Shown here: in pieces, positions 26,790-36,439 of the stretch
Layout of the letters: every line of letters begins with the position of its first letter
Position numbering within the stretch: the first letter of the stretch is position 1
Source of the DNA: Kalymmatonema hyalinum WJT4-NPBG1
GTDB lineage: Bacteria; Cyanobacteriota; Cyanobacteriia; Cyanobacteriales; Nostocaceae
Assembly: GCA_019359075.1 (NCBI GenBank)
Contig: JAHHIB010000002.1
Location: forward strand, 111,979 to 175,978
DNA length: 64,000 nt
Direction: 5' to 3'
The notes under the pieces: generated by a model
Told to the model about the DNA's origin: nothing
Database searches by the model: none
Seen by the model: the letters and a program-made list of their open reading frames with translations, nothing else
Translations under genes and position numbers: made by a program

Positions 26790-27218
26790 GTGGAATATCA
26801 ATCGCAGATAGCACGGAACATTGAAACTCTCAAAAGAGATTTGCCAACACTTTTTGAGCAGGATATTTCCTACGACATTTACACGCAGAATATCTACTTT
26901 CAAGACCCTGTCAATAAGTTTAAAACAAAATTTAACTATCGCATTATCTTTTGGACTTTGCGATTTCACGCTCGATTATTTTTTACACAAATTTACTTTG
27001 ACTTACATGATGTCAATCAGTCAGCCGAGGACATCATTTTGGCAAAGTGGACAGTTCGCGGTGTTTTGCGCGTTCCTTGGAAAGCTAAGATATTTTTCAA
27101 CGGCTACTCGACTTACAAACTCAATAAAGATGGTTTAATCTACGAGCATATTGACACTTGGGATCGCAAACCAGGGGAAATTTTGCAGCAGTTCTTCCGT
27201 AAGGGTGGAGAAAGTTGA
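26790..27218 (+). CDS. DUF2358 protein
   Basis: 142 residues. The pattern LKRDLPTLFEQDISYDIYTQ, YFQDPVNKFKTKFNYR and AKWTVRGVLRVPWKAKIFFNG, then STYKLNKDGLIYEHIDTWD is the NTF2-like DUF2358 family found in cyanobacteria and chloroplasts, without an established reaction. The start is a GTG at 26790 within a HIP1 site, chosen because ttaggagcgatcgc supplies an AGGAG Shine-Dalgarno. The stop is 1 nt before the ATG of the kinase-like gene, so the two are very probably translationally coupled. A role in pigment or lipid metabolism is possible given the neighbour, but is not shown. Confidence 0.85.
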   Translation: MEYQSQIARNIETLKRDLPTLFEQDISYDIYTQNIYFQDPVNKFKTKFNYRIIFWTLRFHARLFFTQIYFDLHDVNQSAEDIILAKWTVRGVLRVPWKAKIFFNGYSTYKLNKDGLIYEHIDTWDRKPGEILQQFFRKGGES

Positions 27219-27219
27219 T

Positions 27220-27924
27220 ATGTTGTCTTTCGCCTTAGATATCAGCCCGTTTATAGGAAATCTGATAGCAACAGCGCTGACGTTTGTTTATGTGTTCGGG
27301 CTGGTAGCACTGTTGAATTTATGTGTAACTAAATTTGGGCTACCGCAAGATATTAGCCGCAAAATTACGCATATTGGTGCTGGGTCACTCATTGGGTTTT
27401 TGCCACTCTACAGCGATTTACACTGGTCGAAATACTTGAATGTGACGATTTTTGTCGTCTGGATAGTCCTCCTCGTACAGAAAGGGCTGTTTGCCAAACC
27501 AGACGATGAGGCTGTTAATATCATGACCCGTACAGGCGACAGGCGTGAACTCCTCAAAGGTCCGTTTTATTTCGTCATTGTGGCAACTATTTGCGGCACA
27601 TTATTGTATAAAAGTTTTCCTGGGATTGTAGCAATGACAACTCTCGGCTGGGGCGATGGTGTTGCACCAATCATTGGTTCTTATTATGGCAGGTTGAAGT
27701 ACAAAGTTTTCAGTAACAAAAGCTGGGAAGGAAGCCTCTCGATGTTTGTTTTCGCTTTCGCCGCCAGCGTCTTTTTTGTTTGGCTTATCATCCCAAGTCA
27801 ACTAAATATTAGCCGGATTTTATTGCTGGCATTTATTGCCACACTTATTGAAGGATGTAGTCCGAAAGAAGTTGATAACATTCTGATTCCAATAGCAGTC
27901 ATTGTGGCGGCAAATTTGATTTAA
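27220..27924 (+). CDS. Phytol/dolichol-kinase-like (polyprenol kinase family) membrane protein
   Basis: 234 residues from ATG 27220, which directly follows the DUF2358 stop; the track start overlaps that gene and I reject it. About six transmembrane helices. Diagnostic motifs are ISRKITHIGAGSLIGFLPLY, TTLGWGDGVAPIIGSYYGR and FSNKSWEGSLSMFVFAF, which match the phosphatidate cytidylyltransferase/dolichol-kinase superfamily and in cyanobacteria often phytol-kinase (VTE5) relatives. If a phytol kinase, it would use a nucleoside triphosphate (often CTP) to recycle chlorophyll-derived phytol towards tocopherol. The last 26 nt overlap the 3' end of the histidine kinase gene on the opposite strand. 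Confidence 0.82.
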   Translation: MLSFALDISPFIGNLIATALTFVYVFGLVALLNLCVTKFGLPQDISRKITHIGAGSLIGFLPLYSDLHWSKYLNVTIFVVWIVLLVQKGLFAKPDDEAVNIMTRTGDRRELLKGPFYFVIVATICGTLLYKSFPGIVAMTTLGWGDGVAPIIGSYYGRLKYKVFSNKSWEGSLSMFVFAFAASVFFVWLIIPSQLNISRILLLAFIATLIEGCSPKEVDNILIPIAVIVAANLI

Positions 27925-29200
27925 TGAAATCCTCAGCACGCTTGATTTGTACCTGCTTCTTTAAAGTAAAAAAGAACGTGCTACCCTGACCAACTTCTGA
28001 TTCCACCCAAACCTTGCCATCATACATTTCTACAATCTTTTTTACTAAAGCTAAACCAATACCTGTACTGTCAGAGTCTTTATTGCTAGATAACTTTTGG
28101 AAGATTTGAAATATTCTTTCAAAATATTGCTTTTCAATTCCTAAACCGTTATCAGCTACACTAAAATACCAATAATCATTATCTTCAGTACAGTCGATTA
28201 CAATCTTACCTTGCAGTTGATCAATAAATTTAATGGCATTACTCAATAAGTTTTGAAAAACTTGTTCTATGCGAGTTTTTTCACAGTAAACAATAGGTAA
28301 TTTATTAGCTATCTCTATTTGTATATTTTCACTAGGGCTAAGAAGGTCAATAACATCTGCAACGACTTTATTTAAATTGACTTGCCGACTCTCCTCTTGA
28401 AGGCGTCCAACTCTCGAGTATTGTAAAATGCCATCAATTAAGTTTTGCATTTTCTGAACTCTATTTATCAGGAGATTGACGAATTCTCTACCCTGTTCGT
28501 CAAATTTATCAGCGTAATCAGCTAATAGCCACTCTGACAATGAACTAATTCCTCGAAGTGGTGCTTTTAAATCATGGGAAACCACATAAGCAAAATCATT
28601 TAATTCTTTATTTGCACTTTCTACTTTTTTGAGCAACTGCGCCATCCTGTCCTGAGAGTGCTGGCGTTGAATAATTTCCTGCTGGAGTTGTTCGTTGGCT
28701 TTTGCTAGTTCAGTAGTACGTTGCTTTACGAGTTCTTCTAGGCGTTCTTTATACTCTCGCAACTCTTGCTCAACTCGTTTACGCTCAATATTTTCCTCTT
28801 GCAAAGCTTTATTTGCCGCTTCAAGCTGTGCTGGGCTGGGGAGAGCAAGTGCTAGAGGAACTAGAGGGATGAGAGTAAGAGCTGTATAAAAAGAAATGAT
28901 AGCTGTGAGAGCTTTGATAGCCCCAGACAACCAATAAACAGGGTGCCAAAGCGTCCACACTTCTACAATATGTGTTGTGCCACAGGAAATAATAAAGGCT
29001 CCAAACAAGAGAAAAATGTTTCTAAATGGCACATCTATCCGCTTGCGGACAAAATACACCAGCGTCAGCGGAATGGAATAGTAAGAAAGTGCGATTATGA
29101 CATCTGACAGGATATGCAGCGAAACCAACTCTGGTTTCCATAAATAACAATGCCCATGAGGGATAAAATTTTCTGAGAAAAAATTATAAAAAAAATCCAT
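27899..29200 (-). CDS. Ethylene-receptor-like sensor histidine kinase
   Basis: 433 residues from ATG 29200; the track start lies eight codons upstream. The first 110 residues hold three transmembrane helices with the plant-ETR1 ethylene-binding residues at a constant offset of 8: Asp33, Tyr40, Ile43, Pro44, Ile70, Cys73 and His77 (ETR1 Asp25, Tyr32, Ile35, Pro36, Ile62, Cys65, His69). In ETR1, Cys65 and His69 hold the copper ion. A coiled coil (QLEAANKALQEENIERKRVE onward) leads directly to the kinase core. This core has H box VSHDLKAPLRG, N box QVFQNLLSNAIKF, G1 VADNGLGI and G2 GIGLALVKKIV. There is no GAF domain between, and no response regulator is adjacent. Ethylene sensing is inferred from residues only. 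Confidence 0.9.
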   Translation of the reverse strand: MDFFYNFFSENFIPHGHCYLWKPELVSLHILSDVIIALSYYSIPLTLVYFVRKRIDVPFRNIFLLFGAFIISCGTTHIVEVWTLWHPVYWLSGAIKALTAIISFYTALTLIPLVPLALALPSPAQLEAANKALQEENIERKRVEQELREYKERLEELVKQRTTELAKANEQLQQEIIQRQHSQDRMAQLLKKVESANKELNDFAYVVSHDLKAPLRGISSLSEWLLADYADKFDEQGREFVNLLINRVQKMQNLIDGILQYSRVGRLQEESRQVNLNKVVADVIDLLSPSENIQIEIANKLPIVYCEKTRIEQVFQNLLSNAIKFIDQLQGKIVIDCTEDNDYWYFSVADNGLGIEKQYFERIFQIFQKLSSNKDSDSTGIGLALVKKIVEMYDGKVWVESEVGQGSTFFFTLKKQVQIKRAEDFIKSNLPPQ

Positions 29201-29224
29201 TCCAAAACCTCCTACCTCCTGCAC

Positions 29225-29826
29225 CGATATACTTGACTATTATGCAAGAGGTAGAACCAAATATGTATTAAGGGGGATGTTTTTTCTATTGAAGTTATCT
29301 CTGGAAGATGAAGTCTTCAAGTCAACTGCTGCTAACCAGGCTTTTCAAAGATGCGATAGGGGAGAGATAGTTATTTACATATCGACGATTTACCTCTTAC
29401 GGTTCGCCCATTTTTTTTAGAGTTAGGAAAATTGAGAAACCTAGTTTTAATCAGGGTTTAAGATATGCAATATATAGTATTTTTGAACTAATGTATTAGT
29501 TTAGGATGAAAGCGAAAACGCGATTGGGCAAAGCCTATTGCCCTTTGGGCGTATACGCACAATATCTCTGCTTCAATCATCCGGTGGTAATCGTCAATGG
29601 TCTACTTGGCTAAAGTTTTCATAAAACCGAAAGTATTAAAGTCATAAAATATAACTTTTAGACAATACGAGTGAAGATTTAAGGATTTTTGTATTGGGCA
29701 TTACTCCACATTACCTAGACTACTTGATAATCAAACTGTTGAAGGTGATGTTGATAACTTTTTCTATTATCTGTATAATTATATACTATATCTCTTTCTA
29801 ATAAAGAAGCTAAAGAGGCAGCGAAA
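29225..29826. other. 600-bp AT-rich gap upstream of the DUF262-HNH gene
   Basis: No gene found. It contains a small hairpin gggcaa-agccta-ttgccc (near 29525-29542), a run of A/T-rich DNA with possible promoter elements before the 29827 ATG, and the sequence cagcgaaaatg at the gene start. Composition is much lower in GC than flanking genes, in line with acquired DNA. Confidence 0.5.
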
Positions 29827-31389
29827 ATGTCAAAAGAAACCCCAAAGGTTAGCTTAGATGCGATGATAGCCAGAGAAGCTTTTGAAGTCCAAGAACAGCA
29901 AAGTCAAAACATAGGAAGAAACATTCCTATGATATCAGTCCGTGATTTAGAACAAAATTCTTTTTTCTATCCTTTTTTAAGAAAACCAGATTTTCAAAGA
30001 GAAACTAATGAGTGGGATGCTCAGAAAATATATGAGTTCATAGAAAATTTTTTAGATGGAGATTTAATACCAGCAGTTATTCTTTGGAGAAGTTCTAGTA
30101 GTTATTATTTTGTCATTGATGGCTCGCATCGACTTAGTTCTTTAATAGCCTGGATAAATGATGACTATGGTGATGGTAAGATTTCTAAGGAATTTTATGA
30201 TGGAGACATCACAGAAGAGCAGAAAAGCGCTGCTCAGGAGGTCAGGAAACTAATTAAGGAAAAAATAGGTCATTACAAGGATTATCAATCATTAACACAA
30301 CATCAAGGACAAGTAGATCCAAAACTTATTGAGAGAGCAAGAAACTTGGGTGCTTTAGGTATCCAGCTTCAGTGGGTTGAAGGTGATGCAGACAAAGCTG
30401 AAGCCTCATTTTTCAGGATTAACCAAAAAGCTGCACCAATCGGTGAAACCGAGATACGTTTGCTACGAGCTCGAAAAACGCCTAATGGTGTTGCTGCACG
30501 TGCAATTCTAAGAAGTGGTAATGGTCATAAATATTGGTCAGAGTTTTCACAAGAAAAACAGAATGAAATTGAAAAAATAGCAGAAGAAATACATCAATTC
30601 ATTTTTGAACCTAAACTAAGAAATCCAATTAAAACTCTAGATGTACCAATAGTGGGAAATCTATCAACTTCAGAAAAACTTGAAGTCATATTAGAGTTTG
30701 TCAATATAGTTAACAGTATAGAAGTAGATGACCAATTAGGAGACGATTCAACGGGAGACAAAACCATAGAACTGTTAAGAAGTTGCAGAAGAGTAGCCCA
30801 AAGGATAAATAGCAATTATCCTTCATCTCTTGGTTTACATCCGATTGTATATTTCTACACTAGTACTGGAAAGCCTAAAATTGGGTCATTTTATGGTGTA
30901 GTTACTTTGATATTACATTTAGAAAAAACTAAATTCTTTTCTAAATTTACCGACGTCAGAAAAGATTTTGAATGGGTGATTTGGCAAGATGATATGGTTC
31001 CCCAGATTGTCAGTAAGAGTAGCGCAGTCAAAGCACGAGAGAAGGTTAAAGATTTTTATATTAAAATAATTGACAAATTATCACAAGGAACAGATAAGAA
31101 AAATGTCATTAGGGAGATAGTAGCTGAAAAATCTTTTGGCTCCTTAAAAAGTAAAGCAAAAGCTAATACAAGTGATATTCAAACTAAAGAATTCTCAAGA
31201 GAGACGAAAGCAGCAGCTTTTATTAGAGATGCTTTACCTGGTTCTCCACGATGTAAAATCTGTAGTGGTTATCTCCCCAGTCGTTTTAGCTCCATAGACC
31301 ACAAAAAAAGAAAAGCAGATGGTGGCTTAGGTACTTTAGACAATGCACAGTTGACTCACCCATACTGCAATACAACATTCAAAAATTAA
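29827..31389 (+). CDS. DUF262-HNH protein, probable restriction-type nuclease
   Basis: 520 residues. The N-terminal half is DUF262 (GmrSD N-domain) like: FLRKPDFQRETNEWDAQKIY, then FVIDGSHRLSSLIAWI, whose DGSHR corresponds to the DGxxR motif used for nucleotide or DNA binding. The C-terminus is an HNH nuclease with paired cysteines: CKICSG, SIDHKKRKADGG, LDNAQLTHPYCN. DUF262-HNH proteins such as GmrSD relatives attack modified phage DNA in an NTP-dependent way, so a defence role is likely. There is no partner gene, methylase or DUF1524 domain adjacent. The middle 250 residues are unassigned. The AT-rich setting suggests acquisition. Activity is inferred, not shown. Confidence 0.8.
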   Translation: MSKETPKVSLDAMIAREAFEVQEQQSQNIGRNIPMISVRDLEQNSFFYPFLRKPDFQRETNEWDAQKIYEFIENFLDGDLIPAVILWRSSSSYYFVIDGSHRLSSLIAWINDDYGDGKISKEFYDGDITEEQKSAAQEVRKLIKEKIGHYKDYQSLTQHQGQVDPKLIERARNLGALGIQLQWVEGDADKAEASFFRINQKAAPIGETEIRLLRARKTPNGVAARAILRSGNGHKYWSEFSQEKQNEIEKIAEEIHQFIFEPKLRNPIKTLDVPIVGNLSTSEKLEVILEFVNIVNSIEVDDQLGDDSTGDKTIELLRSCRRVAQRINSNYPSSLGLHPIVYFYTSTGKPKIGSFYGVVTLILHLEKTKFFSKFTDVRKDFEWVIWQDDMVPQIVSKSSAVKAREKVKDFYIKIIDKLSQGTDKKNVIREIVAEKSFGSLKSKAKANTSDIQTKEFSRETKAAAFIRDALPGSPRCKICSGYLPSRFSSIDHKKRKADGGLGTLDNAQLTHPYCNTTFKN

Positions 31390-31430
31390 ATTATTTCTAA
31401 GCCACCCATAAAACTTAGATTTAGGGTATA

Positions 31431-34322
31431 TTACGTTCCACTCACAGACTCTACCTTTGCTGCTGAATAGTGGTGCAATACCTGCTTAATATACTGCCCA
31501 GTATACGACCTAGGATTCTCTGCCACCTCTTCTGGCGTACCTACAGCAATAACCTCTCCCCCTTTGTCGCCGCCGTCCGGTCCTAAATCTACTAGCCAAT
31601 CAGCACAACGAATCACATCTAAATTGTGTTCAATCACTAAAATTGAATTGCCTTTATCCACCAAACGTTGCAACACATCTAATAACTTGTGGACATCATA
31701 AAAAGATAAACCTGTCGTAGGTTCATCTATTAAATAAAGTGTCTTCCCTGTGGCGCGACGTGATAATTCTGTTGCTAATTTTATCCGTTGTGCTTCTCCA
31801 CCAGATAGAGTTGTTGCTGGTTGTCCAAGTTGAATATATCCTAATCCCACATCGACTAAAGTTTGCAGTTTACTTACAGCTTTAGGAATGTTGATAAAAA
31901 ACTCCAAAGCTTCCTCAACAGTCATATTGAGAACATCAGAAATAGACTTGTCTTTGTACTTCACCTGCAAAGTTTCGCGGTTATATCTTGCACCTTTGCA
32001 AACTTCGCATTGGACATAAACATCTGGCAAAAAGTTCATTTCAATGACGTTGACACCCTGTCCGCTGCAAGCTTCACAACGTCCACCTTTGACATTGAAG
32101 GAAAATTGCCCTGGTTTATAACCCCTTGCTTTTGCTTCAATTGTTGCTGCAAAAACTTCGCGAATAATATCAAAAACACCTGTATAAGTCGCTGGGTTAG
32201 AACGCGGTGTTCTGCCAATAGGCGATTGGTCAATGACAATTGCTTTGTCAACAGTATCCAATCCCTGAATTTCATCTATGTCTTTAGGAAAAGGAACTTT
32301 GCGCGTCAGCTGATGTTGCAGCGCAGGGTAGAGTAATTCATTAATTAAGGTAGATTTACCAGAACCAGAAACACCAGTAACCGCGACAAGTTTACCCAAA
32401 GGTATTTCTACATTTATATTTCTTAAGTTATTGCGACGGGCATTTTTGATAACTAAACCCCGTCCATTTCCTTCCCTACGTGCATCTGGAGTTGTAATCA
32501 TCCGCCGTCCTGACAAATATGCACCCGTCAGTGACTCTTCCGCTTTCAGCAACGCTTGCAAATCACCTTGGGCGACAATATTTCCGCCATGAATACCCGC
32601 ATGAGGGCCAATATCGACAAGATAGTCAGCAGCACGAATCGTTTCTTCATCATGCTCTACCACAATCAACGTATTACCCAAATCCCTTAATTTTGTTAAA
32701 GTTCGCAGTAACCGCCCATTATCTCGTTGATGCAAACCAATACTTGGTTCATCCAAGACATACAAAACCCCAGTCAACCCAGAACCAATTTGAGTTGCTA
32801 GACGAATTCGTTGCGCTTCCCCACCCGAAAGCGTCATCGCTGGACGATCAAGTGTTAGATAATCTAATCCTACATCCAACAGAAATTGCAATCGCGCTCT
32901 AATTTCTCTGAGTACCAAATCGCCTATTTGCAACTGGCGATCGCTCAACTCTAACTTATCAATCCTCTCCCGACACTCTCGAATCGAGACGCCACTCAAA
33001 CCCAAAATTCCGTATTGTCCCAACCGCACCGCCAAAGCCTCCGGTTTTAACCGCTTCCCCTCACACACCGGACACGGCTGATCAACCAGATACTGTTCCA
33101 ACTTTTGCTTAATTAACTCCGAACTCCCCTCATATTGCCTTTGCAACATCGGAAGCACCCCTTTAAACCCTGAGTTCTGCGACTTCTGCGCCTCTGTGGT
33201 TCCATACAAAATCGACTCCCGCTGTTCCTCAGTTAACTGACTCCACAGCGTCTGCAACTCAAACCCAAACTCTTGCCCCTGCTTGTACAATAATTCCAAA
33301 TAATATGAATTATCCTTATCCGACCAAGGAGCGATCGCAGCATACACAGGCGCTTTCGGGTCAGGTACCACCAACTCTGGCGAAAACCTTCTTAAACTTC
33401 CAAGCCCATGACAGTGAGGACAAGCACCATAAGGAGAATTAAAGGAAAACAAGCGCGGTGATAATTCTTCCATAACCGCCCCGTGTTCCGGACAAGCAAA
33501 GTTCTCGGAAAATACTAATTCTGCGGGTAATTCTTTTTCTTCTGTATCTTTTATAATCTCAATAACCGCAATTCCACTAGATTGTTTCAGGCAAGTGGCA
33601 AGAGAATCGACCAAACGCTCTTGCATACCAGCCTTTTTTACAAGGCGGTCAATCACCACTTCAATCGTATGTGTAATATTTTTATCTAACTCAATTGCGT
33701 CAGACAGTTCTCGCACCTCGCCATCCACCCGGATGCGGACAAAACCTTGAGAAGCTAAACTCGATAAGAGCTTGTTATGAGTGCCTTTTTTCCCCCGGAC
33801 AACAGGTGCGAGGATTTGAAAACGGGTGCGATCAGGAAGTTCCAGAATGCGATCGCACATCTGGTCTATCGTTTGCGGGGCAATACAGCGATCGCATATC
33901 GGACAATGGGGTTCTCCCGCCCGTCCAAACAACAGTCGCAGATAATCGTAAATCTCCGTCACCGTCCCCACCGTGGAACGGGGGTTATGGGAAGTAGACT
34001 TTTGGTCAATCGAAATCGCCGGGCTTAAACCCTCTATCGCCTCCACATCAGGTTTTTCCACCTGTCCTAAAAATTGCCGTGCATAGGCGCTGAGGGATTC
34101 CACGTAGCGACGTTGCCCTTCGGCGAAGATGGTGTCAAATGCTAGGGAAGATTTGCCAGAACCAGATACACCAGTGAAGACAATCAGGCGATCGCGTGGC
34201 AGTTCCAAATCAATATTCTTGAGATTATGCTGCCTCGCACCTCGAATGCGGATTGTATTTTGGTTGTTGTTGGAGTTAGGAAGATGTCCATTTAAGGATG
34301 CGGCTATCTGGGTGTTTGACAT
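31431..34322 (-). CDS. uvrA: Excinuclease ABC subunit A (UvrA)
   Basis: 963 residues from ATG 34322; the track's extra four codons start at a TTG. It recognises DNA damage as part of nucleotide excision repair, loading UvrB. Two ABC ATPase modules are visible: the first begins with P-loop [18 protein letters not shown] near residue 50 and the second with [12 protein letters not shown] near residue 660. Two LSGGEAQRI signatures and zinc-binding CPxC motifs ([27 protein letters not shown]) are present. Length and order are normal for UvrA1. It converges with the DUF262-HNH gene. Confidence 0.97.
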   Translation of the reverse strand: MSNTQIAASLNGHLPNSNNNQNTIRIRGARQHNLKNIDLELPRDRLIVFTGVSGSGKSSLAFDTIFAEGQRRYVESLSAYARQFLGQVEKPDVEAIEGLSPAISIDQKSTSHNPRSTVGTVTEIYDYLRLLFGRAGEPHCPICDRCIAPQTIDQMCDRILELPDRTRFQILAPVVRGKKGTHNKLLSSLASQGFVRIRVDGEVRELSDAIELDKNITHTIEVVIDRLVKKAGMQERLVDSLATCLKQSSGIAVIEIIKDTEEKELPAELVFSENFACPEHGAVMEELSPRLFSFNSPYGACPHCHGLGSLRRFSPELVVPDPKAPVYAAIAPWSDKDNSYYLELLYKQGQEFGFELQTLWSQLTEEQRESILYGTTEAQKSQNSGFKGVLPMLQRQYEGSSELIKQKLEQYLVDQPCPVCEGKRLKPEALAVRLGQYGILGLSGVSIRECRERIDKLELSDRQLQIGDLVLREIRARLQFLLDVGLDYLTLDRPAMTLSGGEAQRIRLATQIGSGLTGVLYVLDEPSIGLHQRDNGRLLRTLTKLRDLGNTLIVVEHDEETIRAADYLVDIGPHAGIHGGNIVAQGDLQALLKAEESLTGAYLSGRRMITTPDARREGNGRGLVIKNARRNNLRNINVEIPLGKLVAVTGVSGSGKSTLINELLYPALQHQLTRKVPFPKDIDEIQGLDTVDKAIVIDQSPIGRTPRSNPATYTGVFDIIREVFAATIEAKARGYKPGQFSFNVKGGRCEACSGQGVNVIEMNFLPDVYVQCEVCKGARYNRETLQVKYKDKSISDVLNMTVEEALEFFINIPKAVSKLQTLVDVGLGYIQLGQPATTLSGGEAQRIKLATELSRRATGKTLYLIDEPTTGLSFYDVHKLLDVLQRLVDKGNSILVIEHNLDVIRCADWLVDLGPDGGDKGGEVIAVGTPEEVAENPRSYTGQYIKQVLHHYSAAKVESVSGT

Positions 34323-34544
34323 ATCGGCAGGCAACAGAGAAAGCGGCGGGGGCGAAACAGTTCTTCATATTATCATTGTCGCCTTTACTATGGTAGAACA
34401 ATCGTACTGTTATAGGTGGTGATTGTACCTTCTGGTGTTGGGGGAATTGCCCTTGTCCCCAGAGGCGACCTGAGATAAGTAGTTGAAGGCGATTACCCAC
34501 AGTTATGCTAGGTTTATCGATGGCATTGATGAGGCAGTCTTACC

Positions 34545-35273
34545 ATGCTAGCCAGTGCAGCCACTTATGAAATTACTTGGGAAAAGTTACCAGATGATTT
34601 TGTTTTAGATGACCAGCCAGTGGATAACATTAATCAGCCACTATTAGCTGCGGCTTTAACAGAAAGCTTAGAACTGGCGGTCAGATTACCAGCCAACGCC
34701 TTAACCATAACTAACTACGGCATCTGTGCCACTTTAAATAACAAAATCGTGGTTAAAGCTCCTGATTGGGGATTTGTACCTTCTATTAGAGTGCCACGCG
34801 AAGAGGTTAAGCGTAGTTATACCCCACAACTCCAAGGCGATTTTCCAGTCATCGTTATGGAATTTCTTTCAGATACTGAAGGTGGAGAGTATTCCAGTAA
34901 ACCAACTTATCCACCCGGTAAATGGTTTTATTACGAGCAAGTTTTAAAAGTTCCCAACTACGCAATTTTTGAACCAGAAACGGGAGTGTTAGAAGTGTAT
35001 CGGCTAGATAATTCTGGGCAGTATCAACTTCAGACACCAGATGAAAACAATCGTCTCTGGATTGCGGAAATGAACCTGTTTTTAGGTATATGGCAAGGAA
35101 GCCGAGAAAATCGAACAGGCTATTGGTTGCGTTGGTGGGATGAACACGGGGAACTCTTGCTATGGGGTTCGGAATTAGCAACTAAGGAACGTCAACGGGC
35201 AGAACAGGAACGTCAACGGGCAGAACGATTGGCAGCGCAGTTGCGATCGCTGGGAGTAGAACCAGACGTTTGA
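34545..35273 (+). CDS. Uma2-family (PD-(D/E)XK) protein, complete
   Basis: 242 residues. The DUF820/Uma2 nuclease fold is marked by VKAPDWGFVPSIRVP (the PD of the motif) and FPVIVMEFLSDT (ExK-like strand), then PNYAIFEPETGVLEVYRLD. The C-terminal WLRWWDEHG and the coiled-coil tail with tandem RQRAEQE repeats are common in cyanobacterial copies. These families are often expanded in filamentous cyanobacteria and their function is not established. It is 210 bp after the divergent uvrA. Contrast with the broken copy at 59478-59980. Confidence 0.85.
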   Translation: MLASAATYEITWEKLPDDFVLDDQPVDNINQPLLAAALTESLELAVRLPANALTITNYGICATLNNKIVVKAPDWGFVPSIRVPREEVKRSYTPQLQGDFPVIVMEFLSDTEGGEYSSKPTYPPGKWFYYEQVLKVPNYAIFEPETGVLEVYRLDNSGQYQLQTPDENNRLWIAEMNLFLGIWQGSRENRTGYWLRWWDEHGELLLWGSELATKERQRAEQERQRAERLAAQLRSLGVEPDV

Positions 35274-35312
35274 GGACGTGGTGAAAGGCAATTGCTTTCT
35301 GTTTTTTGTTCT

Positions 35313-35337
35313 TTCCCCCTTAAAAAGTAAGGGGGAA
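35313..35337. terminator. 10-bp hairpin terminator between convergent Uma2 and hydrolase genes
   Basis: ttccccctta, loop aaaag, taagggggaa: ten base pairs, mostly G-C. On the minus strand it is followed by aga-acaaaaaac; on the plus strand no T-run follows, so it may serve mainly the hydrolase gene or both. Confidence 0.6.
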
Positions 35338-35349
35338 GTTCGTAAGTCC

Positions 35350-36240
35350 TTAACGAGATGCCAGCCAGTCTACAATTTGTTGATTGACAACATCTGGCAC
35401 TTCATCGTGGGGACAGTGTCCAGCACCTGGAATTGGGACAATTTGGATATCTTTGCCATTCTCCCGTGCTTTTTCGTAAATTTTTGCCCCGGTGATTGGT
35501 GTCCAAGGGTCATCAGCACCCCAAATGACCAATAACGGACGTTCGACTTTGGGCAAAAGCTCCACTGGAGAAGGACCAGGAGGCGCAGTGAGGATAGAGG
35601 CGAAAACTTGTTGCGCTCCTGGATCACAAGAAGGAGCATAAAGTAAATCTACCAATTCATCGGTGACGGCTTCCCGGTTACGGTAAACCTGGTATAGGGT
35701 ACGGCGAATTTGGGCTTTTTGGCGGACGCGGTTAAAGACTAATCCTCCTGCAAGGCGCGATCGCACCAATGAGTTAAAAGCTCCCATTGCGATGCGTAAC
35801 GGTGGGTTCAGTTCGTGTGGTCGATGGCTCAACCCACCTGCAGAGTTAATCAAAACACCACCTGCGGCTACTTCCGGATGTTCCGCCACCACCATTAAGC
35901 ATAAAAGCCCGCCGATGGAATTGCCGATAAATATCGCCGGTTCTTGAATGTGTGCTGTACAAAAATCCTTGAGCAGTTCTACCCACACTTCCACTGTGTA
36001 ATTTAACGGTGGCTTATCCGAACCACCAAACCCCAGAAGGTCAAGAGCAAAGACTTGATAGCCAGCTGCTGCTAAAACGGGGATATTTTTTCGCCAATGT
36101 CCAATGGAAGCACCAAAACCGTGAACTAGTACAAGAGGGCGTCCAGTACCCATGACAGTGTACTGAATTTTGTAACCCTGCCAAGTCCAAAAGAGTTTTT
36201 CAAAGCTAGTTGTTGCTTGCTGCTGGATGCTTACAGTCAT
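35350..36240 (-). CDS. Alpha/beta hydrolase (serine nucleophile)
   Basis: About 296 residues from ATG 36240 (MTVSIQQQ). A longer version starting 36 nt upstream also has an ATG preceded by agagaa, so the start is uncertain. VLVHGFGASIGHWRKNIPVLA gives the oxyanion hole and AVFLGN-like FIGNSIGGLLCL the nucleophile elbow (GNSIGG, Ser). WGADDPWTP and GAGHCPHDEVP provide the acid and histidine. The fold resembles cyanobacterial hydrolases near chlorophyll metabolism, but the substrate cannot be read. No signal peptide. It is alone on the minus strand. Confidence 0.85.
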   Translation of the reverse strand: MTVSIQQQATTSFEKLFWTWQGYKIQYTVMGTGRPLVLVHGFGASIGHWRKNIPVLAAAGYQVFALDLLGFGGSDKPPLNYTVEVWVELLKDFCTAHIQEPAIFIGNSIGGLLCLMVVAEHPEVAAGGVLINSAGGLSHRPHELNPPLRIAMGAFNSLVRSRLAGGLVFNRVRQKAQIRRTLYQVYRNREAVTDELVDLLYAPSCDPGAQQVFASILTAPPGPSPVELLPKVERPLLVIWGADDPWTPITGAKIYEKARENGKDIQIVPIPGAGHCPHDEVPDVVNQQIVDWLASR

Positions 36241-36439
36241 TATTAAGATTCTTAAAGTGTGTCCTCTTATAGTCATTTTCTCTAATTTTAGAGAATTAGG
36301 AACAAAATGCTATTGTTGAACCAGTCTCAGTCGGGTTAAGGTTTCTGCGGCGAGGAGGTTCGGTGATTGGAGTTCGGCTTAAGCCTGGAACAAATTGCAG
36401 ACGCTCTACGATGTCAGTCGGTTGATTAGGCGCATCTGC

